Shown: positions 44,375 to 54,007, counted from the stretch's first letter. The stretch is DNA of 64,000 nucleotides from an uncultured Bacteroides sp. (GCF_959029255.1 NZ_CAUFUE010000007.1:62001-126000); one strand, 5' to 3'. Made by a program: numbers and translations. The notes: a model not told the origin generated them from the sequence alone.

Positions 44375-45463
44375 TTATTTCATTTTCAATATTTCAATAC
44401 CTGCCAACAAGAAAGCTCCCACCCCATAAACTTCTGTCATGTCCTTCGTAACTTTCTCAGGAGCAGCACTTACTGGTTGTACATATCCAAGCATTCCATC
44501 TTCATGGACATAACTTTTCAAAGCATTCCATCCTTTTAAAGCGGCTTTTTTATACCTCTTACCTTTCAATATTCCTTGATTAATGCCCCATGTCAAACCA
44601 TAGACAAAGAATCCAGAGGCGCTATTCTCAGGAGAAGGATAAGATTTAGGATCAAGCATACTAGCATGCCAAGAACCCTTTTCATCCTGACAATCAAGAA
44701 CCGCAGAAGCCATTTCTTTATAGATTTTCAAATAATAATTATAAGTAGTATGCTCCTTGGGTAAGTTCTGTAGTAGCAAAGGAAGTCCGGCAAAAACCCA
44801 ACCATTACCTCTACCCCAAAATACTTTCTCACCATTCTTCTCCCGTTTTGTAATATAACGTCTATCTCTATAATATAATTTTGAATCTGTGTCGTATAAA
44901 GAGTCAGTAGCCTCCTTAAACTCCTTATCCATGAAATCTAGATAATTCTTCTCAGGATATAATTTATTTAATAAGCCATAAACTGGAGGAGCCATAAATA
45001 AAGCATCGCACCAAGACCAACGTTCAGACCATTTAGGTGCTCCTAACCATAAACGAGCTTTTGAAGGATTGGCAACCACAGAATCAACCCTAGCAATAGT
45101 TGGTTGAATCATAGCCGGGTTATTATATTTTTCAAACATACGAATGTACATCTGTGCTACAACTATATCATCCGCATGATATAGACGTGCCAAAAATTTC
45201 CAGTTATGCCTCTTTCCTATCTGCATCAAAAAATCGTAATAACGGTCATCTTGCGTATAATCAGCCCATTCTATCATACCACGGAATAACACCCCATTAG
45301 TCCATGCCAAGTCATGGTGCTTCACCTGCGATTGATGCTCAATTTGCCATATAGCAACTTTATCAATTAACTCACGATCCTTCTCCTTCTGACCTACAGC
45401 TTTAAGATTAGGTAAAAAGGACAATAATAAAATAAATAAAATAAGCCTTCTTTTCATCAGCAT
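44375..45463 (-). CDS. GH105 unsaturated uronyl/rhamnogalacturonyl hydrolase
   Basis: This 362-residue protein has a signal peptide (LILFILLLSFLPNLKAVGQ). GH105 signatures are LAWTNGVLFRGMIEWA, ARLYHADDIVVAQMYI, SWCDALFMAPPVYGLL with the catalytic Asp153, KVFWGRGNGWVFAGLPLLLQNLP and the C-terminal TEVYGVGAFLLAG. GH105 enzymes remove unsaturated galacturonic or glucuronic acid, often linked to rhamnose, from lyase products. With the GH88 protein of the same operon this gives two enzymes for unsaturated uronates, which may be specific for different linkages or sulfation states. Confidence 0.94.
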   Translation of the reverse strand: MLMKRRLILFILLLSFLPNLKAVGQKEKDRELIDKVAIWQIEHQSQVKHHDLAWTNGVLFRGMIEWADYTQDDRYYDFLMQIGKRHNWKFLARLYHADDIVVAQMYIRMFEKYNNPAMIQPTIARVDSVVANPSKARLWLGAPKWSERWSWCDALFMAPPVYGLLNKLYPEKNYLDFMDKEFKEATDSLYDTDSKLYYRDRRYITKREKNGEKVFWGRGNGWVFAGLPLLLQNLPKEHTTYNYYLKIYKEMASAVLDCQDEKGSWHASMLDPKSYPSPENSASGFFVYGLTWGINQGILKGKRYKKAALKGWNALKSYVHEDGMLGYVQPVSAAPEKVTKDMTEVYGVGAFLLAGIEILKMK

Positions 45464-45483
45464 TAAGTTTATAAGATTACTAG

Positions 45484-47298
45484 TTATTTCAAAGAATTAC
45501 ATATTTCACCATTCGCTTTCCTCAGTAACTGCTCATCCATCTTTATCACCTTCCGGTCATACGTCATCAAACCATTCACCTCTATCTCCACATCTGTTGT
45601 TTGTGTATAAACTGCGGCAGAGAAACCTTTAGAAATCAGTTTTTTCAGTTGTGCAGCATACTTCATATACTCAGCGGTAGCTTCCTTAGAAGTATTAAAC
45701 TGGACATATCCCCAGTTCCTATCCGGTTCCCAAAGATGATCTTTCATTACCAATCCAATACCTCCATATTCTCCCAACACATTGGCTCGTTGAGCATCAT
45801 ACAAATACATTTTGGGTTCCGGATAGTTGTGCAAATCCAACATATCACCACAAGTATAATGATTACCGCCACTGGCAGGATTTACTAACCGGGTAGGATC
45901 ATATTCTTGAGTCCATTCTGCAATTTCACGTGTTTTAAATTGCCCCCAAGCCTCATTAAAAGGTACCCATGTACTGATACAAGGATAAGAATACAGGCAA
46001 TCAATAATTTCCTTCCATTCTTTACGATATGTATCCTCAGAAAAAGCAGTTCGGGTTAGTTCTGTTCCTTCAAAATATTTTCTATTCTGCCATTCGGGAT
46101 TTCGATCACCACTAGGCATATCTTGCCAAACAATCACTCCTAGCTTATCGCAATGAGTATACCAACGGGCAGGTTCTACCTTTATGTGTTTTCTTATCAT
46201 GTTAAATCCCAAATCTTTCGTTTTCCGGATATCAAAGCATAAAGCCTCATCCGAAGGCGCCGTATACAAACCATCCGGCCACCATCCTTGATCCAATGGA
46301 CCAAATTGAAACAAATCTTTATTATTCAATTGTAAGCGTACAATCCCATTTTTATCTCTTTTCATTGAGTATTTGCGCATAGCAACATAACTTTTCACTT
46401 TATCTATAACTTCATTCTTAGAAATCAGTGAAACTTCCATCTGATAAAGGAAAGGAGAATCCGGTGACCAATGTTTTACATCGGCAGGCATGGAAACCTC
46501 AACGGGCAAACCGTTGACAGAAGTTCCCATAGCTACCAAATGCTTTCCTTCAAACACTTTTACCTCCAACTTGTCAGAATGATTTTTATCATCCGTTTCT
46601 ATTTCTACCTTAATCTTATTAATATCTATATCCGGAGTCGTCTTGATGCCCGAAATGTAATGGGCAGAAACCGGCTCCAACCATACGGTCTGCCAAATAC
46701 CACTTACCGGAGTATACCATATACCATGAGGCTTACTTACTTGCTTACCCCGAGGTTGAGGTCCTTTGTCTGTAGGATCCCAAACTTTTACCATCAAACT
46801 ATTCTTTCCCTTCCGTAAAGCATCAGTTATATCGAAAAAGAAAGGAGTAAATCCGCCGGTATGTTCGCCTACTTTTATATCATTGACCCATGTTTCCGTC
46901 TTCCAATCTACAGCACCAAAGTGCAACAGCACTCTTTTTCCATTCCATTTGTTCGGGACTGCAAATTCACGCTGATACCACAATTCATTTTCTACCCCCA
47001 AAGTTTTGCCTACTCCCGAAAGGCTTGATTCCACCGCAAACGGAACCAAAATCTTTCCATCAAAAGTTACCGGTGAAGGCTGTCCCATCGGTAAAATAGC
47101 ATAATTCCATAACCCATTCAGATTTTGCCAATCCGTACGTTCCATGATAGGACGAGGATATTCCGGAAAGAGATTATCAACCTCAATCTTTTCAGCCCAT
47201 ACAGTTTTAATTTTATCACCGACAGGTTTCCACTGCGCCGAAGTCGTTTGAAAAATAAAGAAGGACAATACTAAAAAGAGATACGTTTGTTTTATCAT
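45484..47298 (-). CDS. GH2 family glycoside hydrolase
   Basis: This 604-residue secreted protein (signal peptide to about TTSAQ) has the GH2 layout. The jelly-roll (LNGLWNYAILPMG; LWYQREFAVPNKWNGKRVLLHFGAVDWKTETWVNDIKVGEH), the Ig-like middle domain and the TIM barrel follow in order. The acid/base is Glu449 in WVPFNEAWGQF and the nucleophile is Glu510 in NVLGEYGG. GH2 covers beta-galactosidase, beta-glucuronidase, beta-mannosidase and others. I cannot assign the sugar, though a beta-glucuronidase or beta-galactosidase-like activity would suit the operon. It is the first gene of the PUL operon, directly after the promoter region controlled by the HTCS. Confidence 0.92.
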   Translation of the reverse strand: MIKQTYLFLVLSFFIFQTTSAQWKPVGDKIKTVWAEKIEVDNLFPEYPRPIMERTDWQNLNGLWNYAILPMGQPSPVTFDGKILVPFAVESSLSGVGKTLGVENELWYQREFAVPNKWNGKRVLLHFGAVDWKTETWVNDIKVGEHTGGFTPFFFDITDALRKGKNSLMVKVWDPTDKGPQPRGKQVSKPHGIWYTPVSGIWQTVWLEPVSAHYISGIKTTPDIDINKIKVEIETDDKNHSDKLEVKVFEGKHLVAMGTSVNGLPVEVSMPADVKHWSPDSPFLYQMEVSLISKNEVIDKVKSYVAMRKYSMKRDKNGIVRLQLNNKDLFQFGPLDQGWWPDGLYTAPSDEALCFDIRKTKDLGFNMIRKHIKVEPARWYTHCDKLGVIVWQDMPSGDRNPEWQNRKYFEGTELTRTAFSEDTYRKEWKEIIDCLYSYPCISTWVPFNEAWGQFKTREIAEWTQEYDPTRLVNPASGGNHYTCGDMLDLHNYPEPKMYLYDAQRANVLGEYGGIGLVMKDHLWEPDRNWGYVQFNTSKEATAEYMKYAAQLKKLISKGFSAAVYTQTTDVEIEVNGLMTYDRKVIKMDEQLLRKANGEICNSLK

Positions 47299-47341
47299 AA
47301 TATTACTTTCTGAATAGATGTTTTTACTACATTAACTGCAA

Positions 47342-47408
47342 CAAAAGTAGCCCAAACAACATATCTCAGATAAAACAAACATCCCAATAAATGAAACAAA
47401 TATCCCAA
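47342..47408 (-). promoter_or_regulatory. PUL operon promoter with 21-bp-spaced direct repeat
   Basis: On the reverse strand the -7 element TACTTTTG is the complement of 47342-47349, about 44 bp before the GH2 start. No -33 TTTG lies at the right distance. Instead AAACAAACATCCCAA (47373-47387) is repeated with one change at 47394-47408, exactly 21 bp apart (two helical turns). The position, just upstream of a weak promoter, fits a site for the AraC-type output domain of the HTCS. Confidence 0.7.
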
Positions 47409-47479
47409 ATCCGGAAAAGAATAGCAAATGCATGCCAAATGGGAATATTCTTATATTCTTGGGAAAATATTATTTTTTC

Positions 47480-50400
47480 CTATCCAACAAAATCTTTCGG
47501 AAGCACACCAAATTGTTTCAAGAAACATTTGGAAAAATAAGATGGAGAATTAAAACCGACCATATAACAGATTTCATTCACGCGACTCTCTCCTTCTTTC
47601 AGTAATTGAGCGGCACGCTTCAAACGTTCCAAGCGTAAATATTCATTAGGAGTTAAATCTAACACCCCTTTTATTTTCCGATAAAAATTAGACCGGCTCA
47701 TGTTCAATCCATCAGCAATATCATCCATACTAAAGTCCGGATTATGAAGGTTCAACAAAATTATTTCATTCAATTTCTTTATAAATTCTTCATCCGCTTT
47801 TGTCAAAGCCATTGTATTGACTGCGACAAAAGGCGAATTGGCAAATGCCTGACGCAATTTCTCCCTATTGGTTATCAGATTAGAAATACACACGCGGAGA
47901 TACTCAACAGAAAAAGGCTTATCAATGTATGCATCCGCTCCAAGTTCCAGGCCCTCTATCTTAGACTGAATATTAGTCTTAGCAGTCAATAAAATTATAG
48001 GGATATGACTATAATCTAATTTAGATTTTATATTCTTGCACAGTTCAAAACCATCCATCAAGGGCATAACGACATCACTCACAATTATATTAACATAGTT
48101 ACCATCTAATATTTGTAAAGCCTCCATACCATTAGTGGCAGTCAGCACAGCATAGTCGTGAGACAACTGACGTTTTACAAACGAAAGCATATCCTGATTA
48201 TCTTCTACCACTAATACAACCGGCCTATCACCCTTATCTTCTTCGGTTTCCGTCAAAGAGCCTACACTCAAAATAGTATCACTAATCACCTCCGAGGGTA
48301 AAGTAATCGTAGTATTTTGAATAACTGGCAATGTCAGGCGAAAACTATTCACCTGTTCACCCTCATCCATTACAAGACTTCCCTGATGCAACTCCGCCAA
48401 GGAACGGGAAAGAGCCAAACCGATACCTGTACCCACCGTGACTTTCTTCTCTTCTTCTCCAAAACGAACGAAAGGTTTAAAAATCTCTTCTTTCATTTCA
48501 TCCGGTATAATCACCCCATCATTAATAGTACGGATACAGAATTCTTTTTTATCAGGAGATACATTAACATCAAGAATGACATATACATAACTATCTGCAT
48601 ACTTAACCGCATTGTTCAACAGATTACTTATGATTTTTGTAAAAGCTTCTTTATTTACATGCGCATGAAAATCCTGTTCCTGGAGTTTCAACTCAAAATC
48701 CAATCCTTTTTGTTTGGCCAACGAACTAAATCTGATATAAGTTTCTCTCAGAATTTCAGTAATATTACATTCCGTAAAATTCAAACTATACCCCTTACTC
48801 TCTGTTTTACGAAAATCCAATAACTGATTTGTCAGACTCAATAATCGTTCTGTATTTTGTTTCATGATGTTCAAATCTTCACGAGTCTCTACATCCACTT
48901 CCTTTTTCAGTATTATATTTTCCAAAGGTCCCTTTATCAATGTCAAAGGTGTCCTTATTTCATGAGCAACATTCGTAAAGAAGTCTATCTTGGCATGATA
49001 AATCTCTCTTTCCTTTTCCTGCTCAAACTTCTCCATCTGCCGACGATGCTTCTTGGCATTTTTCTGCCTGAAATACCAGAGAATATAGGCAGAACATGCT
49101 ATAAACAATAATACATAAACACAATAAGCCCAGATAGAAAGATAAAAAGGCGGAAGGATGTGAATAGCCAAACTGATTTCGTTTTTATTCCATATTCCGT
49201 CACTATTCGAGGCTTTCACACAGAATACATAATTTCCATATTTTAGGTTCGAATAAGTTATGACAGGACTTTCTCCTACCGGAAGCCATTCCCCATCAAA
49301 ACCATCCAATTTATACATCAACCTATTCATGCTTGGAGCCTGATACCCCAGAGCCGCAATGCGGAAAGAGAAGGAATTCTGTTCGGCACGAAGCGTTATC
49401 TTATCAGAGAAAGTTATACTCTGTTTTAGTGGAGAGTCTTCCTGCCCTGCATATACTTCTTTATTAAACAACATAAAATCTGTAATAACAGCAGATGGCA
49501 AATATTTATTTTCAGAAAATGTCTTAGGATTAAAAACTATAAATCCATCAATACTTCCAAAATAAATAGTACCATCCTCATCCTCAAAGCTGGAACGATA
49601 ATTAAACTGATCTCCCAACAAACCGTTGGCAACAGTATAAACCTTCATTTTTTCCGTTGCCGGATTAAAACAAACCAATCCATTGTTAGTAGTCAACCAC
49701 AAAGCCCCTTCCTTGTCTTCCTCTATTTGATAAACAACGTCATTCGGCAACCCTTCTTGGGTGCCAAAACTCGTAAAGTCATCCGTATCAGGGTGAAACA
49801 TACAAAAGCCACCACCTTGGGTTGTTAACCATATCTGATGATGGGAATCTTCAAAAATACTCAGTACCTTATTGTAAGGAAGACTTTTTCCATTATTTTC
49901 ATCATGCACATAGTTTTTCCACTTTTTCTCACCTACCGAATAGCGATAAGCCCCATTCGCATAAGTTGCAAGCCATAAATCGCCGTCAGAATCTTCTTTT
50001 ATATCATAAACGAATTTTCCGGTCAATTCCTGTATTCTATCAAAATCATCTGTCCGGATGTTGTATCGAAGCAAACCAAACATAGTACCTAAGTAAATAT
50101 CTCCTGTGGTTGTCCTGCAAATAGCAAATATACTATTATCCATCAAAGAACGTGGAGAATCATTTTTTTGATAAGTCTTCACAATAGCGCCTGTATGAGT
50201 ATCAATAATCTTCAGCCCTTTAGAGAAAGTTCCTACCCACAGATAATCATTTACCAGACACAATGCATGTATATTGGTAAAACCGGTGCTTGGTCCAAAA
50301 AAAGAAAACTCTTTTGTCTTTGGATTGAAACGATTCAAACCACCATCTTCTGTTCCAATCCACAGTACTCCTTGGTTATCTTGGCAGAACTCCCTAACGC

Positions 50401-51490
50401 GTTTACCATGCAAACCATCCTCTACTCCCTTAGGATAGTACTTTTCAAAATAGGTATAAGGATGAGGGTAATAATTTACTCCTCCAAAATAAGAACCTAC
50501 CCAAATGCCACCTTCATTGTCTTTATATAAAGAATAAACCGCATTATCTGACAAAGAATACGGATCGTACTCCGAACTACGCAGATGTACATACTTACCC
50601 GTACGCAAATTATAAATATAAATACCTGACTCCGTACCCATCCACAATTCGTTATCCGAAGATACCAACAGGTCACGGCAATATACCAGCTCACTATCCT
50701 CATCGGTCAACAATAAACCATGAAGTTTACCGGAGGTTACATTCAACTCTTGCACCCCCTTTTTAAGCGAGCTGATATATAGGCAATTATAAGGTCCTGC
50801 CACTATCTTCGTCACTACATCACCACGGAATACCTCTTTACCATCAATCGGGGAGAGGTAAGGTTGAAGTGTTTTCAGATTATCTTTCGAGTAGTATAAT
50901 CCATCCCCATAGAAACCAACCCAAATCGTTTTGCTATTGTCAAAAGACAAACTTTTGACATTTGTAGAAATAAAAGGAAACTTTTTTAGAGTATGATTCT
51001 TGAGCTGCCCGCTCTGCAAGTTATAACAAAATATTCCTTGTGATTCTACAGCTATCCATACATTTCCTGCATCGTCACCAGTAATCGTAGATACGGCACG
51101 TTCTATCTTCGTATTCTCTTCACTCAATTGAGTAAAATGTGTAAAAGTATCTTTTACCGGATAGTAAATATACAATCCTACATCCGTACCAACCCATATA
51201 CTCCCAGCCGCATCTTCATAAAGAAACGTTATGAAGTTATTCCCCAAACTGCGTTCACTATTTACATCATGCTTGAACTTTCGGAAGGACAAGCCATCAT
51301 ACCGGTTCAAACCATCTTTGGTTCCAAACCACATGAAACCCTTGCTATCCTGTAAAATAGCATTGACTGTATTTTGGGATAATCCATTCTGGATATTAAG
51401 ATTTCTGAAATAGTAGTGTTCGCCCGCTGCTTGTATCTGACCTACAATTCCCCACAAAAAACAAACAAGCATCCATATTATTGTCTTCAT
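47480..51490 (-). CDS. Hybrid two-component system sensor-regulator (HTCS)
   Basis: This 1336-residue protein has a signal peptide, then two seven-bladed propeller-type halves made of two-component-regulator repeats (for example GFMWFGTKDGLNRYDG, IWVGTDVGLYIY). A Y_Y_Y domain at about 690-760 and one membrane helix near 783-803 follow. The cytoplasmic part has HisKA with FFTNVAHEIRTPLTLIKG (His843), HATPase (LNNAVKYA, GTGIGLALS), a receiver domain with Asp1139 in IIVSDVVMPLMDG, and a C-terminal AraC HTH (MSRSNFYRKIKGV; VGFNSPSYFSKCFLKQFG). HTCS proteins bind an oligosaccharide in the periplasm and activate the adjacent PUL. The gene lies at the upstream end of the PUL with its own promoter. 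Confidence 0.97.
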   Translation of the reverse strand: MKTIIWMLVCFLWGIVGQIQAAGEHYYFRNLNIQNGLSQNTVNAILQDSKGFMWFGTKDGLNRYDGLSFRKFKHDVNSERSLGNNFITFLYEDAAGSIWVGTDVGLYIYYPVKDTFTHFTQLSEENTKIERAVSTITGDDAGNVWIAVESQGIFCYNLQSGQLKNHTLKKFPFISTNVKSLSFDNSKTIWVGFYGDGLYYSKDNLKTLQPYLSPIDGKEVFRGDVVTKIVAGPYNCLYISSLKKGVQELNVTSGKLHGLLLTDEDSELVYCRDLLVSSDNELWMGTESGIYIYNLRTGKYVHLRSSEYDPYSLSDNAVYSLYKDNEGGIWVGSYFGGVNYYPHPYTYFEKYYPKGVEDGLHGKRVREFCQDNQGVLWIGTEDGGLNRFNPKTKEFSFFGPSTGFTNIHALCLVNDYLWVGTFSKGLKIIDTHTGAIVKTYQKNDSPRSLMDNSIFAICRTTTGDIYLGTMFGLLRYNIRTDDFDRIQELTGKFVYDIKEDSDGDLWLATYANGAYRYSVGEKKWKNYVHDENNGKSLPYNKVLSIFEDSHHQIWLTTQGGGFCMFHPDTDDFTSFGTQEGLPNDVVYQIEEDKEGALWLTTNNGLVCFNPATEKMKVYTVANGLLGDQFNYRSSFEDEDGTIYFGSIDGFIVFNPKTFSENKYLPSAVITDFMLFNKEVYAGQEDSPLKQSITFSDKITLRAEQNSFSFRIAALGYQAPSMNRLMYKLDGFDGEWLPVGESPVITYSNLKYGNYVFCVKASNSDGIWNKNEISLAIHILPPFYLSIWAYCVYVLLFIACSAYILWYFRQKNAKKHRRQMEKFEQEKEREIYHAKIDFFTNVAHEIRTPLTLIKGPLENIILKKEVDVETREDLNIMKQNTERLLSLTNQLLDFRKTESKGYSLNFTECNITEILRETYIRFSSLAKQKGLDFELKLQEQDFHAHVNKEAFTKIISNLLNNAVKYADSYVYVILDVNVSPDKKEFCIRTINDGVIIPDEMKEEIFKPFVRFGEEEKKVTVGTGIGLALSRSLAELHQGSLVMDEGEQVNSFRLTLPVIQNTTITLPSEVISDTILSVGSLTETEEDKGDRPVVLVVEDNQDMLSFVKRQLSHDYAVLTATNGMEALQILDGNYVNIIVSDVVMPLMDGFELCKNIKSKLDYSHIPIILLTAKTNIQSKIEGLELGADAYIDKPFSVEYLRVCISNLITNREKLRQAFANSPFVAVNTMALTKADEEFIKKLNEIILLNLHNPDFSMDDIADGLNMSRSNFYRKIKGVLDLTPNEYLRLERLKRAAQLLKEGESRVNEICYMVGFNSPSYFSKCFLKQFGVLPKDFVG

Positions 51491-51525
51491 ATTCAGTATT
51501 GCCTATAAGTATCTAATTAAGGCTC

Positions 51526-51580
51526 CAAATATAGCCCAAAATACAAATAAGCAATATAAAATACGTCCCAATGAATGAAA
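51526..51580 (-). promoter_or_regulatory. HTCS promoter sharing a motif with the PUL promoter
   Basis: On the reverse strand TATATTTG is the complement of 51526-51533. CGTCCCAATGAATGAAA (51564-51580) matches CATCCCAATAAATGAAA of the PUL promoter (47380-47396) with two changes. Both promoters also share TAGCCCAAA overlapping the -7 element, and the distance between the two shared blocks is exactly 32 bp in each. This suggests autoregulation. Confidence 0.65.
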
Positions 51581-51588
51581 ATATCGTC

Positions 51589-53649
51589 TTATTTCTCTAT
51601 CCTGATACGCGCATCCACCGCAATCACATTTTTCTCCGTAGCAAGCAACGGGTTGATATCCATCTCCTTGATTTCCGTAGCAAAGCGCAACAAGGTAGAA
51701 AGGCGTACTATAATCTCGGCAAACTTATCTTCATTGACGCCCTTTTGCCCGCGCGTGCCTTTGATAATCTTATAAGCGCGCAGGGAGTGAATCATGGAAT
51801 ATGCTTCCTCGTAAGACAAGGGAGCCAAGCCGGAGGAAACATCTTTCAGCACCTCGACAAAAATACCACCCAAGCCGCAGAGTACTACATGACCGAATTT
51901 CTCTTCGTACTTGGCACCGATAAACAGTTCCGTACCACGCAACATGGGTTGCACCATGATACCGGTCACCTCTGGTATTTGCATCATGCGGTCGAACTCC
52001 AACGCCAAGTGCTGTTCACTCTTGATGTTCAGCACCACACCGCCCACATCGGATTTGTGCACAGGACCCACCACCTTCGCCACGACCGGAAATCCCGCAC
52101 GACGGGCAAAAGCAAGCACTTCATCCTTATTGGCCGAAACGAACTCTTCCACTACCAGAATACCCGCCGAATGAAGCAATGCTTGCACTTGATGGGGTTC
52201 TATATAACCGTCTTGGGGAATGGAGTCGATGATACGCCGTATGCGAGGAACATCCACCCCGAAGAGTTCAATTTCATTATTCGCCGGTCTCGACGCATTC
52301 ATGATGCGCGACAGGGCTGTACCCAACGTCACCTCATCGGCAAAGTTCACATGTCCTTTCGCAAGGAAAGCAGACACTTCCGCCCCGGCAGTATTGATGG
52401 AAGGAAGAATCGGGAAAATAGGCTTCTCGCAGGTCTGCATCTTCTCATGCAGCACATCATACATTTCGAACATGGTGACCAACCCGGGCGTACCGAAAAT
52501 AGCCATCACGGCATCCACATTCTCAAACTTCTCTTCGCAGTATTCCAGACAAAGGCGCAGATGCTCGGGGGTACCCGTGGCAAGGATATCTATCGGATTT
52601 CCTACCGCAGCACCCGGGAAAAGTTTACTTTTCAACTCTTCGGCAAGCGGGCCTTCCAACTTCGGTACGTTCAGGCCGCCTTTGCTCAAGGCATCGGTCA
52701 GCATCACGCCCGGCCCTCCCGCATGGGTAATAATGGCGAAGTTCTTCCCTCTCAGTTCCGGCAAAGTGAAAATACACCCCACCGTAGTGAGTTCCTCCCG
52801 CGAATGGCAACGCACAATACCCGCCTTGCGGAAGAGAGCTTCCACCGCCGAGTCGGGACTGGCAATGGCACCCGTATGCGAGGATGCCGCGCGGCTTCCG
52901 CTTTCACTGCTACCGGACTTGATAGCCGCAATCTTGCATCCTTTTTTTATCAGCGAAGAAGCATGGAACAGCAACCTGTCCGGGTCGCCGATACTCTCTA
53001 TATAAAGCAGTTTTATTTTAGAATCCTTTTCTGCATCAAAATGTTCATCCATATATTGCAGCACATCTTCTACCCCAATCTGCTTGGCATTGCCCACGGA
53101 CCAGACGGAATTGAACTGCAAACCTTTGGTAACCGCACTTTCCAAGATAAATACCGCAGTCGCGCCGGAGCTGGATATCAGGTCGACGCCTTGCGGATGC
53201 AGGTTAGGGATAGGCTGGCTGAACACACTATGATGCCAGGTATTCATCAATCCGATACAATTAGGACCTATCAATGAAGCGCTGTATTTGTTCACCGTCT
53301 CCAGAATACGGTCTTCCAGCAGCGCCCCTTCGTGGGTTTCTTCTCCAAAGCCCGCAGAAAGAATGATGAATGCACGCACCTGCTTTTCGGCGGCAAGTAC
53401 CTGCACCGCCTCCGGGCACAATGCCGCCGGAATGGCAAGTATCGCCAAATCCGTCTCGGGAATATCTTTCACATCAGCATACGCCACTACGCCCTGCACT
53501 TCGGCTTCCTTCGGATTGACGGCCCGCAACTCTCCGGCATATCCACCGTTAATCAGATTCCTCAGGATAGCGCCTCCCGGCTTATGTACATTATTAGACG
53601 CTCCCACTACCACAATACTGGCAGGATGCAGCAATTGGTTTGTTATCAT
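51589..53649 (-). CDS. ADP-forming acetyl/acyl-CoA synthetase, fused alpha-beta form
   Basis: This 686-residue protein begins with the CoA-binding domain (HPASIVVVGASNNVHKPGGAILRNL), continues with the succinyl-CoA-ligase-like part (LIGPNCIGLMNTW; SSSGATAVFILE) and carries the phospho-His candidate His258 in SRAASSHTGAIA. An ATP-grasp domain forms the C-terminal third (FPVVAKVVGPVHKSDVGGVVLNI; GTELFIGAKYEEKFGHVVLCGLGGI). These enzymes turn acyl-CoA plus ADP and Pi into the acid, CoA and ATP, so they yield ATP from acetyl- or branched-chain acyl-CoA. There is no GNAT domain, unlike Pat/PatZ. A good promoter (complement of 53689-53720) precedes it. Confidence 0.93.
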   Translation of the reverse strand: MITNQLLHPASIVVVGASNNVHKPGGAILRNLINGGYAGELRAVNPKEAEVQGVVAYADVKDIPETDLAILAIPAALCPEAVQVLAAEKQVRAFIILSAGFGEETHEGALLEDRILETVNKYSASLIGPNCIGLMNTWHHSVFSQPIPNLHPQGVDLISSSGATAVFILESAVTKGLQFNSVWSVGNAKQIGVEDVLQYMDEHFDAEKDSKIKLLYIESIGDPDRLLFHASSLIKKGCKIAAIKSGSSESGSRAASSHTGAIASPDSAVEALFRKAGIVRCHSREELTTVGCIFTLPELRGKNFAIITHAGGPGVMLTDALSKGGLNVPKLEGPLAEELKSKLFPGAAVGNPIDILATGTPEHLRLCLEYCEEKFENVDAVMAIFGTPGLVTMFEMYDVLHEKMQTCEKPIFPILPSINTAGAEVSAFLAKGHVNFADEVTLGTALSRIMNASRPANNEIELFGVDVPRIRRIIDSIPQDGYIEPHQVQALLHSAGILVVEEFVSANKDEVLAFARRAGFPVVAKVVGPVHKSDVGGVVLNIKSEQHLALEFDRMMQIPEVTGIMVQPMLRGTELFIGAKYEEKFGHVVLCGLGGIFVEVLKDVSSGLAPLSYEEAYSMIHSLRAYKIIKGTRGQKGVNEDKFAEIIVRLSTLLRFATEIKEMDINPLLATEKNVIAVDARIRIEK

Positions 53650-53688
53650 AGTTTTTCCTAATTAAATGGATGGATATAATACATAAAA

Positions 53689-53720
53689 CAAATATAGGCA
53701 TTATTTGTATTGCCAGCAAA
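53689..53720 (-). promoter_or_regulatory. Promoter of the ADP-forming acyl-CoA synthetase gene
   Basis: On the reverse strand TTTG (complement of 53717-53720), a 20-bp spacer and TATATTTG (complement of 53689-53696) form a near-consensus Bacteroides promoter 40 bp before the start. Confidence 0.75.
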
Positions 53721-53797
53721 ACAAATTTGCATGAAAATCGTTTTGCGCACAAAACATGAACTGCGTTGTCTCTCTTCTGTCCTATTTCTCTTTTTCC

Positions 53798-53906
53798 CCC
53801 TACCCGCTCCCTGTTTTCTCCCTGTCTATAGAGTGAGAAAAAACAGGGAGTTGGTAGGGAGCGGGTAGGGAGAAGGTTAGGAGTTGGTAAGGAGTTGGTA
53901 AGGAGG
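53798..53906. repeat. 11-bp tandem repeats with a perfect 15-bp inverted copy
   Basis: From 53845 to 53906 the unit AGGGAGTTGGT and variants recur at exact 11-bp steps (53845, 53856, 53867, 53878, 53889, partial at 53900). AGGGAGCGGGTAGGG (53856-53870) has its perfect complement at 53798-53812. AAAACAGGGAG (53840-53850) has its complement at 53808-53817 plus 53818, so alternative hairpins are possible. The remainder of the 53650-54030 gap holds only promoters. Confidence 0.8.
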
Positions 53907-53999
53907 AAATAAAATTGTTCTTTTAGTCGGATTTTAAACAATCATTAGCAATAACTGCTTATTTCTTTAGGAAAAGTAGATTTTGTCAACAAGAACAGC

Positions 54000-54007
54000 T
54001 ATATTTG
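54000..54007 (+). promoter_or_regulatory. Promoter -7 element of the TPR-HTH regulator gene
   Basis: TATATTTG 23 bp before the start codon at 54031. No convincing -33 is present. Confidence 0.55.

Noticed and set aside
51571..53277. 568-codon plus-strand frame opposite the acyl-CoA synthetase
   Set aside because: It is a mirror of the real gene, rich in His and Arg with no domain, while the reverse-strand protein has clear CoA-binding and ATP-grasp motifs.
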